Positions 13,944 through 21,485 are shown, counted from the stretch's first letter. The stretch is DNA of 25,097 bases from a virus (IMGVR_UViG_3300007510_000067:1-25097); one strand, 5' to 3'. The notes: generated from the letters alone by a model not told the origin. Numbers and translations: made by a program.

Positions 13944-14808
13944 AACTATACTTGTCACCGGAGGTGCCGGTTTTATTGGGAGTCATTTATGTGAGGAACT
14001 AGTAAAGAATAATATTGTGTGGAGTTTAGATAATTATTTTACTGGTTCTGTAATGAATCATGTTACAGGTGTTAATTACGTTAAAGGCCATACAAAAGAT
14101 ATAGAAGATCGAATTGCTATTATTCCAGATATTGTATACCACCTTGGTGAATACTCTCGTGTTGAACAAAGCTTTGATGATATTATGACTGTGTGGGATT
14201 CAAATAAGAATGGTACATTTGCCGTACTTGAATTTGTTAGAAAGACTGGTGCAAAACTAATTTACTCTGGTTCATCTACTAAGTTTGCCGATGATGGTAT
14301 TGGTAAAAATCAAAGTCCCTATGCTTGGACTAAATCAACCAATACAGAACTTGTTAATAATTATTCTAACTGGTTTGGTCTCAACTTTGCAATTACATAT
14401 TTCTATAATGTGTATGGAGATAGAGAAATATCTACTGGTAAGTATGCAACTCTTATTGCTCTTTTTAAAGAAAAGCTTAAGAATAAAGAACCATTCACGG
14501 TAGTTTCTCCTGGCACACAACACAGAAACTTTACACATATTAAAGATATTATTAATGGTCTATTAATTGTTGGTGAAAAAGGTGAGGGTGATGGTTTTGG
14601 TATTGGAGCTCAACAGAGTTACTCTATCAATGAAGTTGCAGAGATGTTTGCAACTAAAGCTCATTTGTCAACCATTAAATATTTACCTGAACGACCTGGT
14701 AATAGAATGGGTGGTACTGTTCTATCTGATAAAACAAAAGAACTTGGTTGGAAAGAAGAACACAATTTGAAGGATTATATCAATGAACTATTCATTAACA
14801 CTCTTTAA
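13930..14808 (+). CDS. NAD-dependent sugar epimerase/dehydratase (extended SDR)
   Basis: The N-terminus TILVTGGAGFIGSHL has the NAD-binding GxxGxxG (GGAGFIG at 11-17 from ATG 13930). The catalytic pair is in SPYAWTKS (Y131, K135), with IYSGSS (113-116) supplying the serine. HRNFTHIKDIINGL is the usual C-terminal substrate-region motif of UDP-glucose 4-epimerase relatives. Upstream ATG 13924 and TTG 13921 are alternative starts; none has a strong ribosome site. The gene overlaps both neighbours, so it is coupled to the glycosyltransferase unit. The exact sugar is not decidable. Confidence 0.85.
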   Translation: MIKNKTILVTGGAGFIGSHLCEELVKNNIVWSLDNYFTGSVMNHVTGVNYVKGHTKDIEDRIAIIPDIVYHLGEYSRVEQSFDDIMTVWDSNKNGTFAVLEFVRKTGAKLIYSGSSTKFADDGIGKNQSPYAWTKSTNTELVNNYSNWFGLNFAITYFYNVYGDREISTGKYATLIALFKEKLKNKEPFTVVSPGTQHRNFTHIKDIINGLLIVGEKGEGDGFGIGAQQSYSINEVAEMFATKAHLSTIKYLPERPGNRMGGTVLSDKTKELGWKEEHNLKDYINELFINTL

Positions 14809-15709
14809 ATCTCTATACGATAATAAGACTAACAAGACAATGACCTTTGATGATTTTCAAGGGCTTGAGGATCTTCTATATAGTTTAGCCAAAGAGCCTA
14901 AAGAAACAAAGAAGGATGCTCAACTAATTTCCCCTGCTTCATATAAGAAAGGTACAACACGTGCTAATCTAAATGTAACTGCCTGGGAAGGATGGGCTGC
15001 GGTGGATGTAGATTCTCATAAGTTTGAAGGTGATTTACAGGCAGAATTGAAGGCTAGATATGGTAAGTATTACTTTGTATGTTACTCAACAGCTTCCTCT
15101 ACGGTAGAACATCCTAAGTTTAGACTTGTGTTCCCTCTAACGAATGAAGTATTAACGGAGAAGATATCTCATTTTTGGTTTGCTTTAAATACTGAGCTTG
15201 GCGAGATTGGAGACATTCAAACAAAGGATTTAAGTAGGATGTTCTATATTCCAGGTAAGTATAAAGATGCATACAACTTTATTTTTACTAATGAAGCTGA
15301 ATATATGAATCCATTTGATTTAATAAATAAACATCCATACGTTGAAAAGTCAAAGAGTTTATTTGATAATTTACCACCGGCTATACGTGATGCAATTGTT
15401 AAAGAGAGAAAGGCTAAGTTGACCAATACAGATATCTCTTGGACTAACTATACAGATTGTCCATTCGTATCTAAGAAGATGATAAAAGATTATAATAGCA
15501 TCTCTGATACTGGGTGGTATCATAAGATGTATCAGATTATGGTATCGATTGCGTATGCTGCAACTAAAATGAATTATCCTATTTCCGTATTGGAGATAGT
15601 AAGACTATGTAAAGACATAGATCAGGCCACGGGTGACTGGTATAAGAAACGACCCCTTGAAACTGAAGCCGCTAGAGCTTTAGAATATGTAATGAATAAT
15701 AATTTATAG
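14783..15709 (+). CDS. Primase-like protein (archaeo-eukaryotic primase fold)
   Basis: The 308-residue protein shows three AEP-type motifs: WAAVDVDSHKF with the metal-binding DxD, YFVCYSTASS...HPKFRLVFPL resembling motif II plus the FRLV.PL strand, and TKDLSRMFYIPGK, the D.SR..Y.P motif III seen in phage and plasmid primases. A C-terminal helical part follows (ISVLEIVRLCKDID..., PLETEAARALEYV). Lying two kilobases before the DnaB-type helicase, it may make primers; T4 uses the unrelated TOPRIM primase gp61, which is not in this window. It overlaps the epimerase by 26 nt. Confidence 0.6.
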   Translation: MNYSLTLFKSLYDNKTNKTMTFDDFQGLEDLLYSLAKEPKETKKDAQLISPASYKKGTTRANLNVTAWEGWAAVDVDSHKFEGDLQAELKARYGKYYFVCYSTASSTVEHPKFRLVFPLTNEVLTEKISHFWFALNTELGEIGDIQTKDLSRMFYIPGKYKDAYNFIFTNEAEYMNPFDLINKHPYVEKSKSLFDNLPPAIRDAIVKERKAKLTNTDISWTNYTDCPFVSKKMIKDYNSISDTGWYHKMYQIMVSIAYAATKMNYPISVLEIVRLCKDIDQATGDWYKKRPLETEAARALEYVMNNNL

Positions 15710-15717
15710 GAATAGAT

Positions 15718-16542
15718 ATGAAAAAGATAAAAGTTGGAATAATTGGATATGGTTTTGTTGGTAAAGCAGCAGCCTATGGTTTTACTACGGATGATAATGA
15801 AATTATTATCTCAGACCCACTATTGGGAACTACTACACAGGACGTCATAGATGCTGAGCCAGCAGTGACTTTCATTTGTGTGCCTACTCCTATGGGTAAT
15901 GATGGAGCAATTGATGCATCAATCGTTAAGACTGTGATGGATGAGATTAATGGTAAATATAAGACTATTACTGTACTTAAATCAACTGTGACTCCTGCTA
16001 TTGTGGATGAACTATATAAATCACATAACAATTTTGTATATAACCCAGAGTTCTTAACAGAGGCTAATGCCAAGCATGACTTTGAATATGCAACACATCA
16101 TGTATTTGGTGGTGATATAAAAGATACAAAAGAGCTTGAGCAATACTATTTAAATAATTCAATTTGTAAACCTGCACCAAAGTTTCATATGACACCAAAG
16201 GAAGCTTCATTTGTTAAGTATGGTATGAATTCTTTCCTTGCTACTAAAGTATTATTCTTTAATCAATTCTATGATATGTGTAAAAATCATGGAGTATCAT
16301 TTAATAATATTACACAAGCTATTGGTGCTGACCCACGAATTACATATTCACATATGCAGGTTCCAGGACCAGATGGTAGACGAGGTTATGGTGGTGCATG
16401 TTTCCCTAAGGATACTACTGCTTTACTTGATTTTTCAAAGGGTAAATTTACTCAATTAGATACTACAATCAAAGCTAATAATGCATATAGATCTTTATAT
16501 GAATTAGATGCCAGAGAAAAAGAACAAAAAGTTCAATTTTAG
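15718..16542 (+). CDS. NDP-sugar dehydrogenase (UDP-glucose 6-dehydrogenase-like, short form)
   Basis: KVGIIGYGFVGKA is the NAD fold start, followed by FICVPTPM, KSTVTP, VYNPEFLTE, K167 and N171 in FVKYGMNSFLA, and the catalytic cysteine C228 in RRGYGGACFPKD. These are diagnostic of UDP-glucose or GDP-mannose dehydrogenases. At 274 residues it lacks most of the C-terminal nucleotide-sugar-binding domain of cellular enzymes (about 390-440). The frame ends cleanly at TAG, whose last G begins promoter P5, so the short length looks natural. AGGAA lies just upstream of ATG. Confidence 0.85.
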   Translation: MKKIKVGIIGYGFVGKAAAYGFTTDDNEIIISDPLLGTTTQDVIDAEPAVTFICVPTPMGNDGAIDASIVKTVMDEINGKYKTITVLKSTVTPAIVDELYKSHNNFVYNPEFLTEANAKHDFEYATHHVFGGDIKDTKELEQYYLNNSICKPAPKFHMTPKEASFVKYGMNSFLATKVLFFNQFYDMCKNHGVSFNNITQAIGADPRITYSHMQVPGPDGRRGYGGACFPKDTTALLDFSKGKFTQLDTTIKANNAYRSLYELDAREKEQKVQF

Positions 16543-16573
16543 GGTTTACTTTTGACAAGAAATATGTTATAAT
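16542..16573 (+). promoter_or_regulatory. Promoter P5, shared phage promoter family
   Basis: GGGTTTACTTTTG at 16542-16554 overlaps the last base of the previous stop codon. TTTACT (16545-16550) and TATAAT (16568-16573, TGT before it) are 17 bp apart. It should drive mazG-uvsX-41-thyX. An ATG is 7 nt after the -10 box (16580). Confidence 0.87.
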
Positions 16574-16579
16574 ATACAT

Positions 16580-16609
16580 ATGTATTTAATATTATGGAGA
16601 AATAAATGA
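16580..16609 (+). CDS. Possible leaderless 9-codon upstream ORF before mazG
   Basis: ATG 16580 lies exactly 7 nt after the P5 -10 box and opens a 9-codon frame (MYLILWRNK) whose TGA stop (16607-16609) overlaps the mazG start codon as ATGA. That layout could couple mazG translation to the uORF. The mazG start also has its own GGAG at 16595-16598, so the uORF may simply be a by-product of the conserved promoter spacing. Confidence 0.3.
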   Translation: MYLILWRNK

Positions 16610-16905
16610 GCAATAAAAATATGCATATTGATAAGTGGTTTGATGATAGAGGCATTACTGAAAATGGTAAACCAATGGCTCAAGCAATTAAGACATTAGA
16701 AGAAGTTACTGAACTCTTTGATGCTTTAAATAAGAATGATGAGCATGAAGTAATGGATGCTATTGGTGATATTTATGTAACATTAAGAGGGGTTTGTTTA
16801 ACGTATGGTATCAAAATGGAAGATTGTATCGATCAAGCATATAATGAAATTAAAGACCGGAAAGGGCATTTGACTCCTGAAGGAACATTTGTGAAGGAGA
16901 AGTAA
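16606..16905 (+). CDS. mazG: MazG-like nucleotide pyrophosphohydrolase
   Basis: The 99-residue protein carries the MazG metal-binding pattern: LEEVTELFDAL (E32, E33, E36) and EVMDAIGDIYVTL (E48, D51, D55), then AYNEIKDRKG near the end. MazG-type enzymes cleave NTPs, dNTPs or signalling nucleotides to monophosphates. Phage versions are proposed to clean up damaged or unusual dNTPs or shift host nucleotide pools. It sits at the head of the uvsX operon and joins uvsX without a gap. A second MazG-like gene occurs at 21740. Confidence 0.88.
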   Translation: MSNKNMHIDKWFDDRGITENGKPMAQAIKTLEEVTELFDALNKNDEHEVMDAIGDIYVTLRGVCLTYGIKMEDCIDQAYNEIKDRKGHLTPEGTFVKEK

Positions 16906-17940
16906 ATGAGCATAATGGATAAATTAAAGAAGAATAGTAGAATTAAAGATACAGCAATTCTATCTAAATCTAAACTATTCTCTGGTAAGGATATGGTACC
17001 CACAAAGGTACCGATGATTAACGTTGCATTATCAGGTGATCCTGATGGTGGACTAAGTTCCGGACTAACAGTGCTAGCAGGGCCTTCGAAGCATTTTAAG
17101 ACTTCGTTTGCCTTACTAATGGCCGCAGCCTACTTAGATAAGTATGAAGATGCTGTTTTGTTATTCTATGACTCAGAGTTTGGTTCTCCGCAACAATATT
17201 TTCAAAGCTTTGGTATTGATACCAATCGTGTACTTCATACACCTATTAAGAATGTAGAAGAACTTAAGTTTGATGTTATTAATCAAATGGAGAATATCGA
17301 AAAAGATGAAAAAGTAATTGTTGTTATTGACTCTATTGGTAACCTTGCTTCTAAGAAAGAATTAGATGATGCAATGGCAGAGAAATCTGTTGCTGATATG
17401 ACACGTGCTAAAGCCCTTAAAGGTTTATTTAGAATGGTTACACCTTATTTAACTATGAGTGATATCCCACTTATTGCTATTAATCATACTTACCAAGAAA
17501 TTGGATTATTCCCTAAGGCTATTGTATCAGGTGGAACAGGAATTTACTATTCAGCCGACAATATCTGGATTCTTGGTAGACAACAAGAGAAGAAAGGTAC
17601 TGAGATTAAAGGTTATAACTTTATTATCAATGTAGAGAAGTCAAGATTTGTTAAAGAGAAGAGTAAGATTCCAATTTCTGTAACTTGGGAAGGTGGTATT
17701 GCCCCTTACTCTGGGCTACTCGGCGCTGCTATGGAAGGTGGGTTTGTTGTTAAGCCTACAATGGGTTGGTATGCAAGAGTTGATACAAGCACAGGTGAAG
17801 TTGAAGATCAAAAAGTTAGGGAAAAGGATACTCTTACTAAAGAATTCTGGGAACCTGTATTTAATAATACTGGATTTAAAGATTATTTAAAGGAGAAGTA
17901 CCAAGTAGGCCATGCTGAAATGATTAAGGGCACTGAATGA
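16906..17940 (+). CDS. uvsX: UvsX recombinase (RecA family)
   Basis: The 344-residue protein is a RecA-type strand-exchange ATPase. Walker A is AGPSKHFKTS (58-67), the same unusual GPSK.FKS form as T4 UvsX. LLFYDSEFG and VIVVIDSIGNLASKKE are the Walker B region, and IPLIAINHTYQEIG plus GGTGIYYSADNIWILGR complete the core. It coats single-stranded DNA for recombination-dependent replication and repair. GGAG just before the ATG, 1035 bp without disruption, and a 4-nt overlap with the helicase gene point to an intact, coupled unit. Confidence 0.94.
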   Translation: MSIMDKLKKNSRIKDTAILSKSKLFSGKDMVPTKVPMINVALSGDPDGGLSSGLTVLAGPSKHFKTSFALLMAAAYLDKYEDAVLLFYDSEFGSPQQYFQSFGIDTNRVLHTPIKNVEELKFDVINQMENIEKDEKVIVVIDSIGNLASKKELDDAMAEKSVADMTRAKALKGLFRMVTPYLTMSDIPLIAINHTYQEIGLFPKAIVSGGTGIYYSADNIWILGRQQEKKGTEIKGYNFIINVEKSRFVKEKSKIPISVTWEGGIAPYSGLLGAAMEGGFVVKPTMGWYARVDTSTGEVEDQKVREKDTLTKEFWEPVFNNTGFKDYLKEKYQVGHAEMIKGTE

Positions 17941-19295
17941 ATTTAGAGACTTTAATATTACGTAACTTAATTCATGATGACAATTATACAAGTACTGTAA
18001 TACCACATTTAAAGCCTCATTATTTTGATGTCCCTCATAGGATAATCTTTAAAGAGATTGTCAATTTTGTGGCTCAATATGAGAAACTTCCTAATTCTGA
18101 AGCATTATCTATTGAACTTCAAAAGAATACGGATATACCTCAAGCATCAGTTGGGGAAGTGTTTTCTATTGTAGGTACTTTAAATGATGATATTAAGGAT
18201 ACCAATAAGGATTGGTTAATTGCTCAAACAGAGAAGTGGTGCCAGGATAGATCTATCTATTTGGCTATCATGGAATCAATTGAAATTATTGATGGTAAGC
18301 ATGATACACTTCAAAAGAATGCATTACCTGAGTTATTGAGTGATGCTTTATCTGTGTCATTTGATACTAATATTGGTCATGACTATATTGATAACTCTGA
18401 TGAGCGATATGACTTCTACCATAGAGAAGAAGAACATTTACCATTTGACCTAGAAATGTTTAATAAGATCACTAAAGGTGGATTAGTCAATAAGAGTTTA
18501 AATATTGCTCTTGCTGGCACAGGTGTTGGTAAATCTCTCTTTATGTGTCATGTTGCAGCAGGTGCTTTAACACAGATGAAAAATGTGTTATATATATCTA
18601 TGGAAATGTCTGAAGAAAGAGTAGCAGAGCGTATTGATGCTAATCTAATGAATGTTCCTATTGACCAACTTGAAAACTTAAGTAAAGATATGTTTGATAA
18701 GAAACTTCATAAGATAACAAATGGTGGTATTGGTAAGTTAATTGTTAAAGAATACCCTACTGGGGCTGCTAATGCATCTCACTTTAGGGCATTGCTTAAT
18801 GAGTTAAAGTTAAAGAAGGACTTTGTGCCTGAATTAATTTGTGTAGACTATTTAAATATTTGTGCATCTAGTAGAATGAAAGCAGATGGTGCTGGTGGTT
18901 CTTATCAATATGTTAAGGCAATTGCTGAAGAGTTACGAGGCTTGGCTATTGAGAATAACCTACCTATCCTATCAGCAACTCAAACAACAAGAGGTGGTTA
19001 TGGTAACTCTGATGTAGGACTCGAAGATACTTCTGAGTCATTTGGTTTACCTGCCACGGCTGACTTAATGTTTGCTCTTATTTCTACCGAGGAGTTAGAA
19101 AATATGAACCAGATGATGGTGAAACAATTGAAGAATAGATATAATGATCCAACAGGAGCTACTAAAAAGTTTGTCGTTGGAATTGACAGAGCCAAGATGA
19201 GACTATATGATGTTGAAGACTCTGCCCAGTCTCTAAACTTAGGCACTACAACAGGTAGTAACAATGATAATAATTTTGAAGGATTTAGTGTATAA
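17937..19295 (+). CDS. 41: Replicative helicase (T4 gp41 / DnaB-like)
   Basis: The 452-residue product (T4 gp41 is 475) has a helical N-terminal domain and a RecA-like motor with Walker A AGTGVGKS (193-200), VLYISMEMSEERVAERI (motif H1a region), ICVDYLNIC (Walker B) and LPILSATQTTRGG (motif 3), followed by DTSESFGLPATADLMF and a late KNRYNDPTGATKKFVVGIDRAKM arginine-finger region. It unwinds DNA ahead of the polymerase as a hexamer. The start overlaps the uvsX stop by 4 nt. Confidence 0.94.
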   Translation: MNLETLILRNLIHDDNYTSTVIPHLKPHYFDVPHRIIFKEIVNFVAQYEKLPNSEALSIELQKNTDIPQASVGEVFSIVGTLNDDIKDTNKDWLIAQTEKWCQDRSIYLAIMESIEIIDGKHDTLQKNALPELLSDALSVSFDTNIGHDYIDNSDERYDFYHREEEHLPFDLEMFNKITKGGLVNKSLNIALAGTGVGKSLFMCHVAAGALTQMKNVLYISMEMSEERVAERIDANLMNVPIDQLENLSKDMFDKKLHKITNGGIGKLIVKEYPTGAANASHFRALLNELKLKKDFVPELICVDYLNICASSRMKADGAGGSYQYVKAIAEELRGLAIENNLPILSATQTTRGGYGNSDVGLEDTSESFGLPATADLMFALISTEELENMNQMMVKQLKNRYNDPTGATKKFVVGIDRAKMRLYDVEDSAQSLNLGTTTGSNNDNNFEGFSV

Positions 19296-20005
19296 TGAAA
19301 AGTAATAATATAAAAGGAAGTGTGAAGAACCCAAGTGTAGAACATCAGGATTCTTTTACCAGGGCTAGATTGGTTAGTTTCTCTCAACCAAGTGATGAAT
19401 TTAAAGATGAAGGTCTTGATGATGTAATGGATTTAGTAGCATTCTGTGCTAGGGTAAGTAATCCATCGAATCAGTTTAATAAAGAAACTGCCGAGCAGCT
19501 TATTAAGTATTTGGTAAAACATCAACATTGGTCTCCTCTTGAAATGGCAAGTGCTTGCATTGAAATTGAAACAACAAGAGATATTGCTCGTCAAATCTTA
19601 AGACACCGATCATTTTCTTTCCAAGAGTTCTCTCAACGATATGCTGATCCTACTAAGGACTTATCATTTATGTTACGTGAGGCAAGGTTACAAGATACAA
19701 AGAATAGACAAAACTCTATTGAAAATGATGATGAAACATTAAGTGCTATGTGGAGAATTAAGCAAGAGAAGGTTATTAAAGCTGCTCTTGAAGCTTATGA
19801 CTTTGCCATTAATAATGGTATTGCCAAGGAACAAGCTAGATGTGTGCTCCCAGAAGGTAACACTATGTCAAGAATGTATATGAATGGAACCATCAGAAGC
19901 TGGATTCACTATATTGATTTAAGAAGTTCACACGGAACCCAAAAAGAACATATTGAAGTTGCTCGTGAATGTGCTAAAGCTATTGCGGAGATTTTTAAGT
20001 TATGA
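19295..20005 (+). CDS. thyX: Flavin-dependent thymidylate synthase ThyX
   Basis: The ThyX signature RHRx7S is exact: R103-H-R then seven residues to S113 (RHRSFSFQEFSQR). HWSPLEMASACIEIE and the C-terminal YIDLRSSHGTQKEH catalytic region are also present. ThyX makes dTMP from dUMP using FAD and folate, and many marine phages carry it to supply thymidine for AT-rich genomes. The 236-residue form has about 20 extra N-terminal residues before the usual start of the fold. TAATG overlap with the helicase stop supports the chosen start. Confidence 0.95.
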   Translation: MKSNNIKGSVKNPSVEHQDSFTRARLVSFSQPSDEFKDEGLDDVMDLVAFCARVSNPSNQFNKETAEQLIKYLVKHQHWSPLEMASACIEIETTRDIARQILRHRSFSFQEFSQRYADPTKDLSFMLREARLQDTKNRQNSIENDDETLSAMWRIKQEKVIKAALEAYDFAINNGIAKEQARCVLPEGNTMSRMYMNGTIRSWIHYIDLRSSHGTQKEHIEVARECAKAIAEIFKL

Positions 20006-20169
20006 ATATTATTGGTAAATATAAAGAAAAGGTAAAATCATTATTAAAACCTAAGCCTGATTATGAAAAAATGTATAATGAAGAAAGAAAGAATGCTGAA
20101 CACTGGGAGTTTAAATACAATAAGCTATATAGACAATTAGGTGCTATCATTAAAGAAAGTAATCAATAA
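20002..20169 (+). CDS. Hypothetical 55-residue protein
   Basis: An ATG overlapping the thyX TGA (ATGA) opens a 55-residue frame that starts MNIIGKYKEKVKSLLKPKP and ends RQLGAIIKESNQ. It is very basic and mostly helical, with a possible short coiled coil (YEKMYNEERKNAEHWEFKYNKLYR, residues 22-45 in outline). I do not recognise it. The tight overlap with thyX and the clean codon pattern support it as a real gene. Confidence 0.55.
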   Translation: MNIIGKYKEKVKSLLKPKPDYEKMYNEERKNAEHWEFKYNKLYRQLGAIIKESNQ

Positions 20170-20183
20170 TTATTGCAAAATGG

Positions 20184-20213
20184 TTAACATATTCCTGCTA
20201 GTTGTGTTATAAT
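20184..20213 (+). promoter_or_regulatory. Promoter P6, divergent family member before the lipoprotein gene
   Basis: TGTTATAATATACAT is identical to P1 and TATAAT is at 20208-20213, but the upstream part is TTAACA (20184-20189) with an 18-bp spacer rather than GGGTTTACTTTTG. It therefore keeps the extended -10 and has a nearer-consensus -35. The +7 position reads ATA, not ATG, and the next gene has a normal AAGGAG. Confidence 0.75.
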
Positions 20214-20243
20214 ATACATATAAACAATAAAAAGGAGTTAAAA

Positions 20244-21074
20244 ATGAAAAAACTAATATTATTAACATCAATTGCTTTACTAGCATCTTGTAGTTCAACT
20301 GGTGGCAATTATTATGCAACTGATAACTATGGTTTAATTAGCAATGTTGGTAATTCATTAAGTGCCAATAAGTCTTATTCATATCAACATGTTGAAATGG
20401 ATGGTGAGTTAGTAGAGAGATTTGAATTAAGACATGGTGATTGTGGTACTGATTATAAATCTGACTATACTGATTGTGGTAGAGGCAAGGGTAGACAAGA
20501 AGTAGACACCCAAACAACCGAACATGAAGTTATTGAAGTATTAGACTATACAAAACCTAATATAGTATGGTATTCATACTCAATTTACTTCCCTAAAGAT
20601 TATGAAAATTATCAAAGGGATTATAATGGAATATCCACTATTTATGGTCAGGTTAAGTTGTATGGATGGGATATGCCAATGTGGAGTGTAAAGGGTGTGG
20701 AAGATGGACTTATGTTTGAAGCAGATACCTCAGGTGGTACATGTATCATTGCCCCTTGGGAAGAGGTTAAAGGAAGATGGACTAATATTACAGTAAGGGC
20801 AGATTATGATACTAAACATCGTGTTAATGCTCCTAACGGGTATATGTTTGATCCAAAAACAGACTATTCATATGCTGATGTTTGGGTAAATGGTGAACAA
20901 GTACCGGGGTGTATTACCTTTCAACCACTACTCAATAGTTGGACTCCAGGTCAATCCAGAAAACCTGATATGAGCAATAGAGTTCACTTTAAGCATGGTA
21001 TCTATAGTACATTTGCTGATAAATATTTTCCACCACAAGTGGTGTATTACAAGGATATTAAAATACATAAATGA
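20244..21074 (+). CDS. Exported lipoprotein, polysaccharide-lyase-like
   Basis: From ATG 20244 (AAGGAG at 20232-20237) the 276-residue product has a lipoprotein signal: KK, a hydrophobic run, and lipobox LLASC with C16 as the lipid-carrying cysteine. The mature part has RFELRHGDCG..., IVWYSYSIYFPKDY, YGQVKLYGWDMPMW, ADVWVNGEQVPG and a final VVYYKDIKIHK. This is the strand pattern of jelly-roll polysaccharide lyases of the heparin-lyase/PL20 sort. It would sit in the host envelope. An early-type promoter argues against a tail protein. The substrate is unknown, and activity could be lost. Confidence 0.65.
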   Translation: MKKLILLTSIALLASCSSTGGNYYATDNYGLISNVGNSLSANKSYSYQHVEMDGELVERFELRHGDCGTDYKSDYTDCGRGKGRQEVDTQTTEHEVIEVLDYTKPNIVWYSYSIYFPKDYENYQRDYNGISTIYGQVKLYGWDMPMWSVKGVEDGLMFEADTSGGTCIIAPWEEVKGRWTNITVRADYDTKHRVNAPNGYMFDPKTDYSYADVWVNGEQVPGCITFQPLLNSWTPGQSRKPDMSNRVHFKHGIYSTFADKYFPPQVVYYKDIKIHK

Positions 21075-21202
21075 TAATGAAACAATGGTGTGTGTTATTC
21101 CATGATGGCTCAGGTAAAGTTGTCTTGGGTCATTCAAAAGAACATATTAGACAAAAATTTAACAACGTGAAAAGCGTATTTGAAATGGGAAGGAAAACAT
21201 GA
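21071..21202 (+). CDS. Hypothetical 43-residue protein
   Basis: This frame starts at an ATG that overlaps the lipoprotein stop (ATGA) and encodes 43 residues: MIMKQWCVLFHDGSGKVVLG, then HSKEHIRQKFNNVKSVFEMGRKT. It reads like a small beta-hairpin followed by a basic helix. The stop overlaps the next ATG. I do not recognise it; support is the overlap chain and a normal codon pattern. Confidence 0.45.
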   Translation: MIMKQWCVLFHDGSGKVVLGHSKEHIRQKFNNVKSVFEMGRKT

Positions 21203-21342
21203 GCAAAACAATGATTGATGGCATCGTATCAAGAGGCCAAAAGAGTAGAGATTTGAATGGTAATAGAATTGTAAAGAAATCTATGTCGCACGGTACATAT
21301 AGATGTAAGCGACATCCAAATTCAAAAAGATGTCAGAGTTAG
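21199..21342 (+). CDS. Hypothetical 47-residue basic protein
   Basis: Starting with an ATGA overlap, this 47-residue frame (MSKTMIDGIVSRGQKSRDLN, then a Lys/Arg-rich tail with CKRH and KRCQS) has two cysteines in the last 13 residues (C36 and C45). GGAAGG just upstream of ATG is a good ribosome site. It overlaps the following membrane protein gene by 13 nt. Function unknown; nucleic-acid binding is possible from the charge. Confidence 0.45.
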   Translation: MSKTMIDGIVSRGQKSRDLNGNRIVKKSMSHGTYRCKRHPNSKRCQS

Positions 21343-21485
21343 TTGATTGGTTAAACATTATTGCAATTATTATACTACTTGGTATAGTAGGTATAGTAAT
21401 GGCAGTATTTATTTTATTATGGACACCATTTCTTTTATTAGGAATGGCATTGGATTATTATGACAGCAGAAAAACTATACGATAA
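21330..21485 (+). CDS. Small single- or double-pass membrane protein
   Basis: This 51-residue frame encodes SELVDWLN followed by a long hydrophobic stretch from about residue 9 to 40 (IIAIIILLGIVGIVMAVFIL..., then WTPFLLLGMAL) and a charged end DYYDSRKTIR. It is long enough for one or two membrane passes. It overlaps the genes on both sides by 13 and 26 nt. Small phage membrane proteins of this kind include holin-like, exclusion and lysis-timing proteins, but nothing here identifies one. Confidence 0.5.
   Translation: MSELVDWLNIIAIIILLGIVGIVMAVFILLWTPFLLLGMALDYYDSRKTIR

Noticed and set aside
18998-19387. 129-residue minus-strand ORF opposite the helicase-thyX junction
   Set aside because: It is a shadow of two well-supported + strand genes and shows no protein family features.
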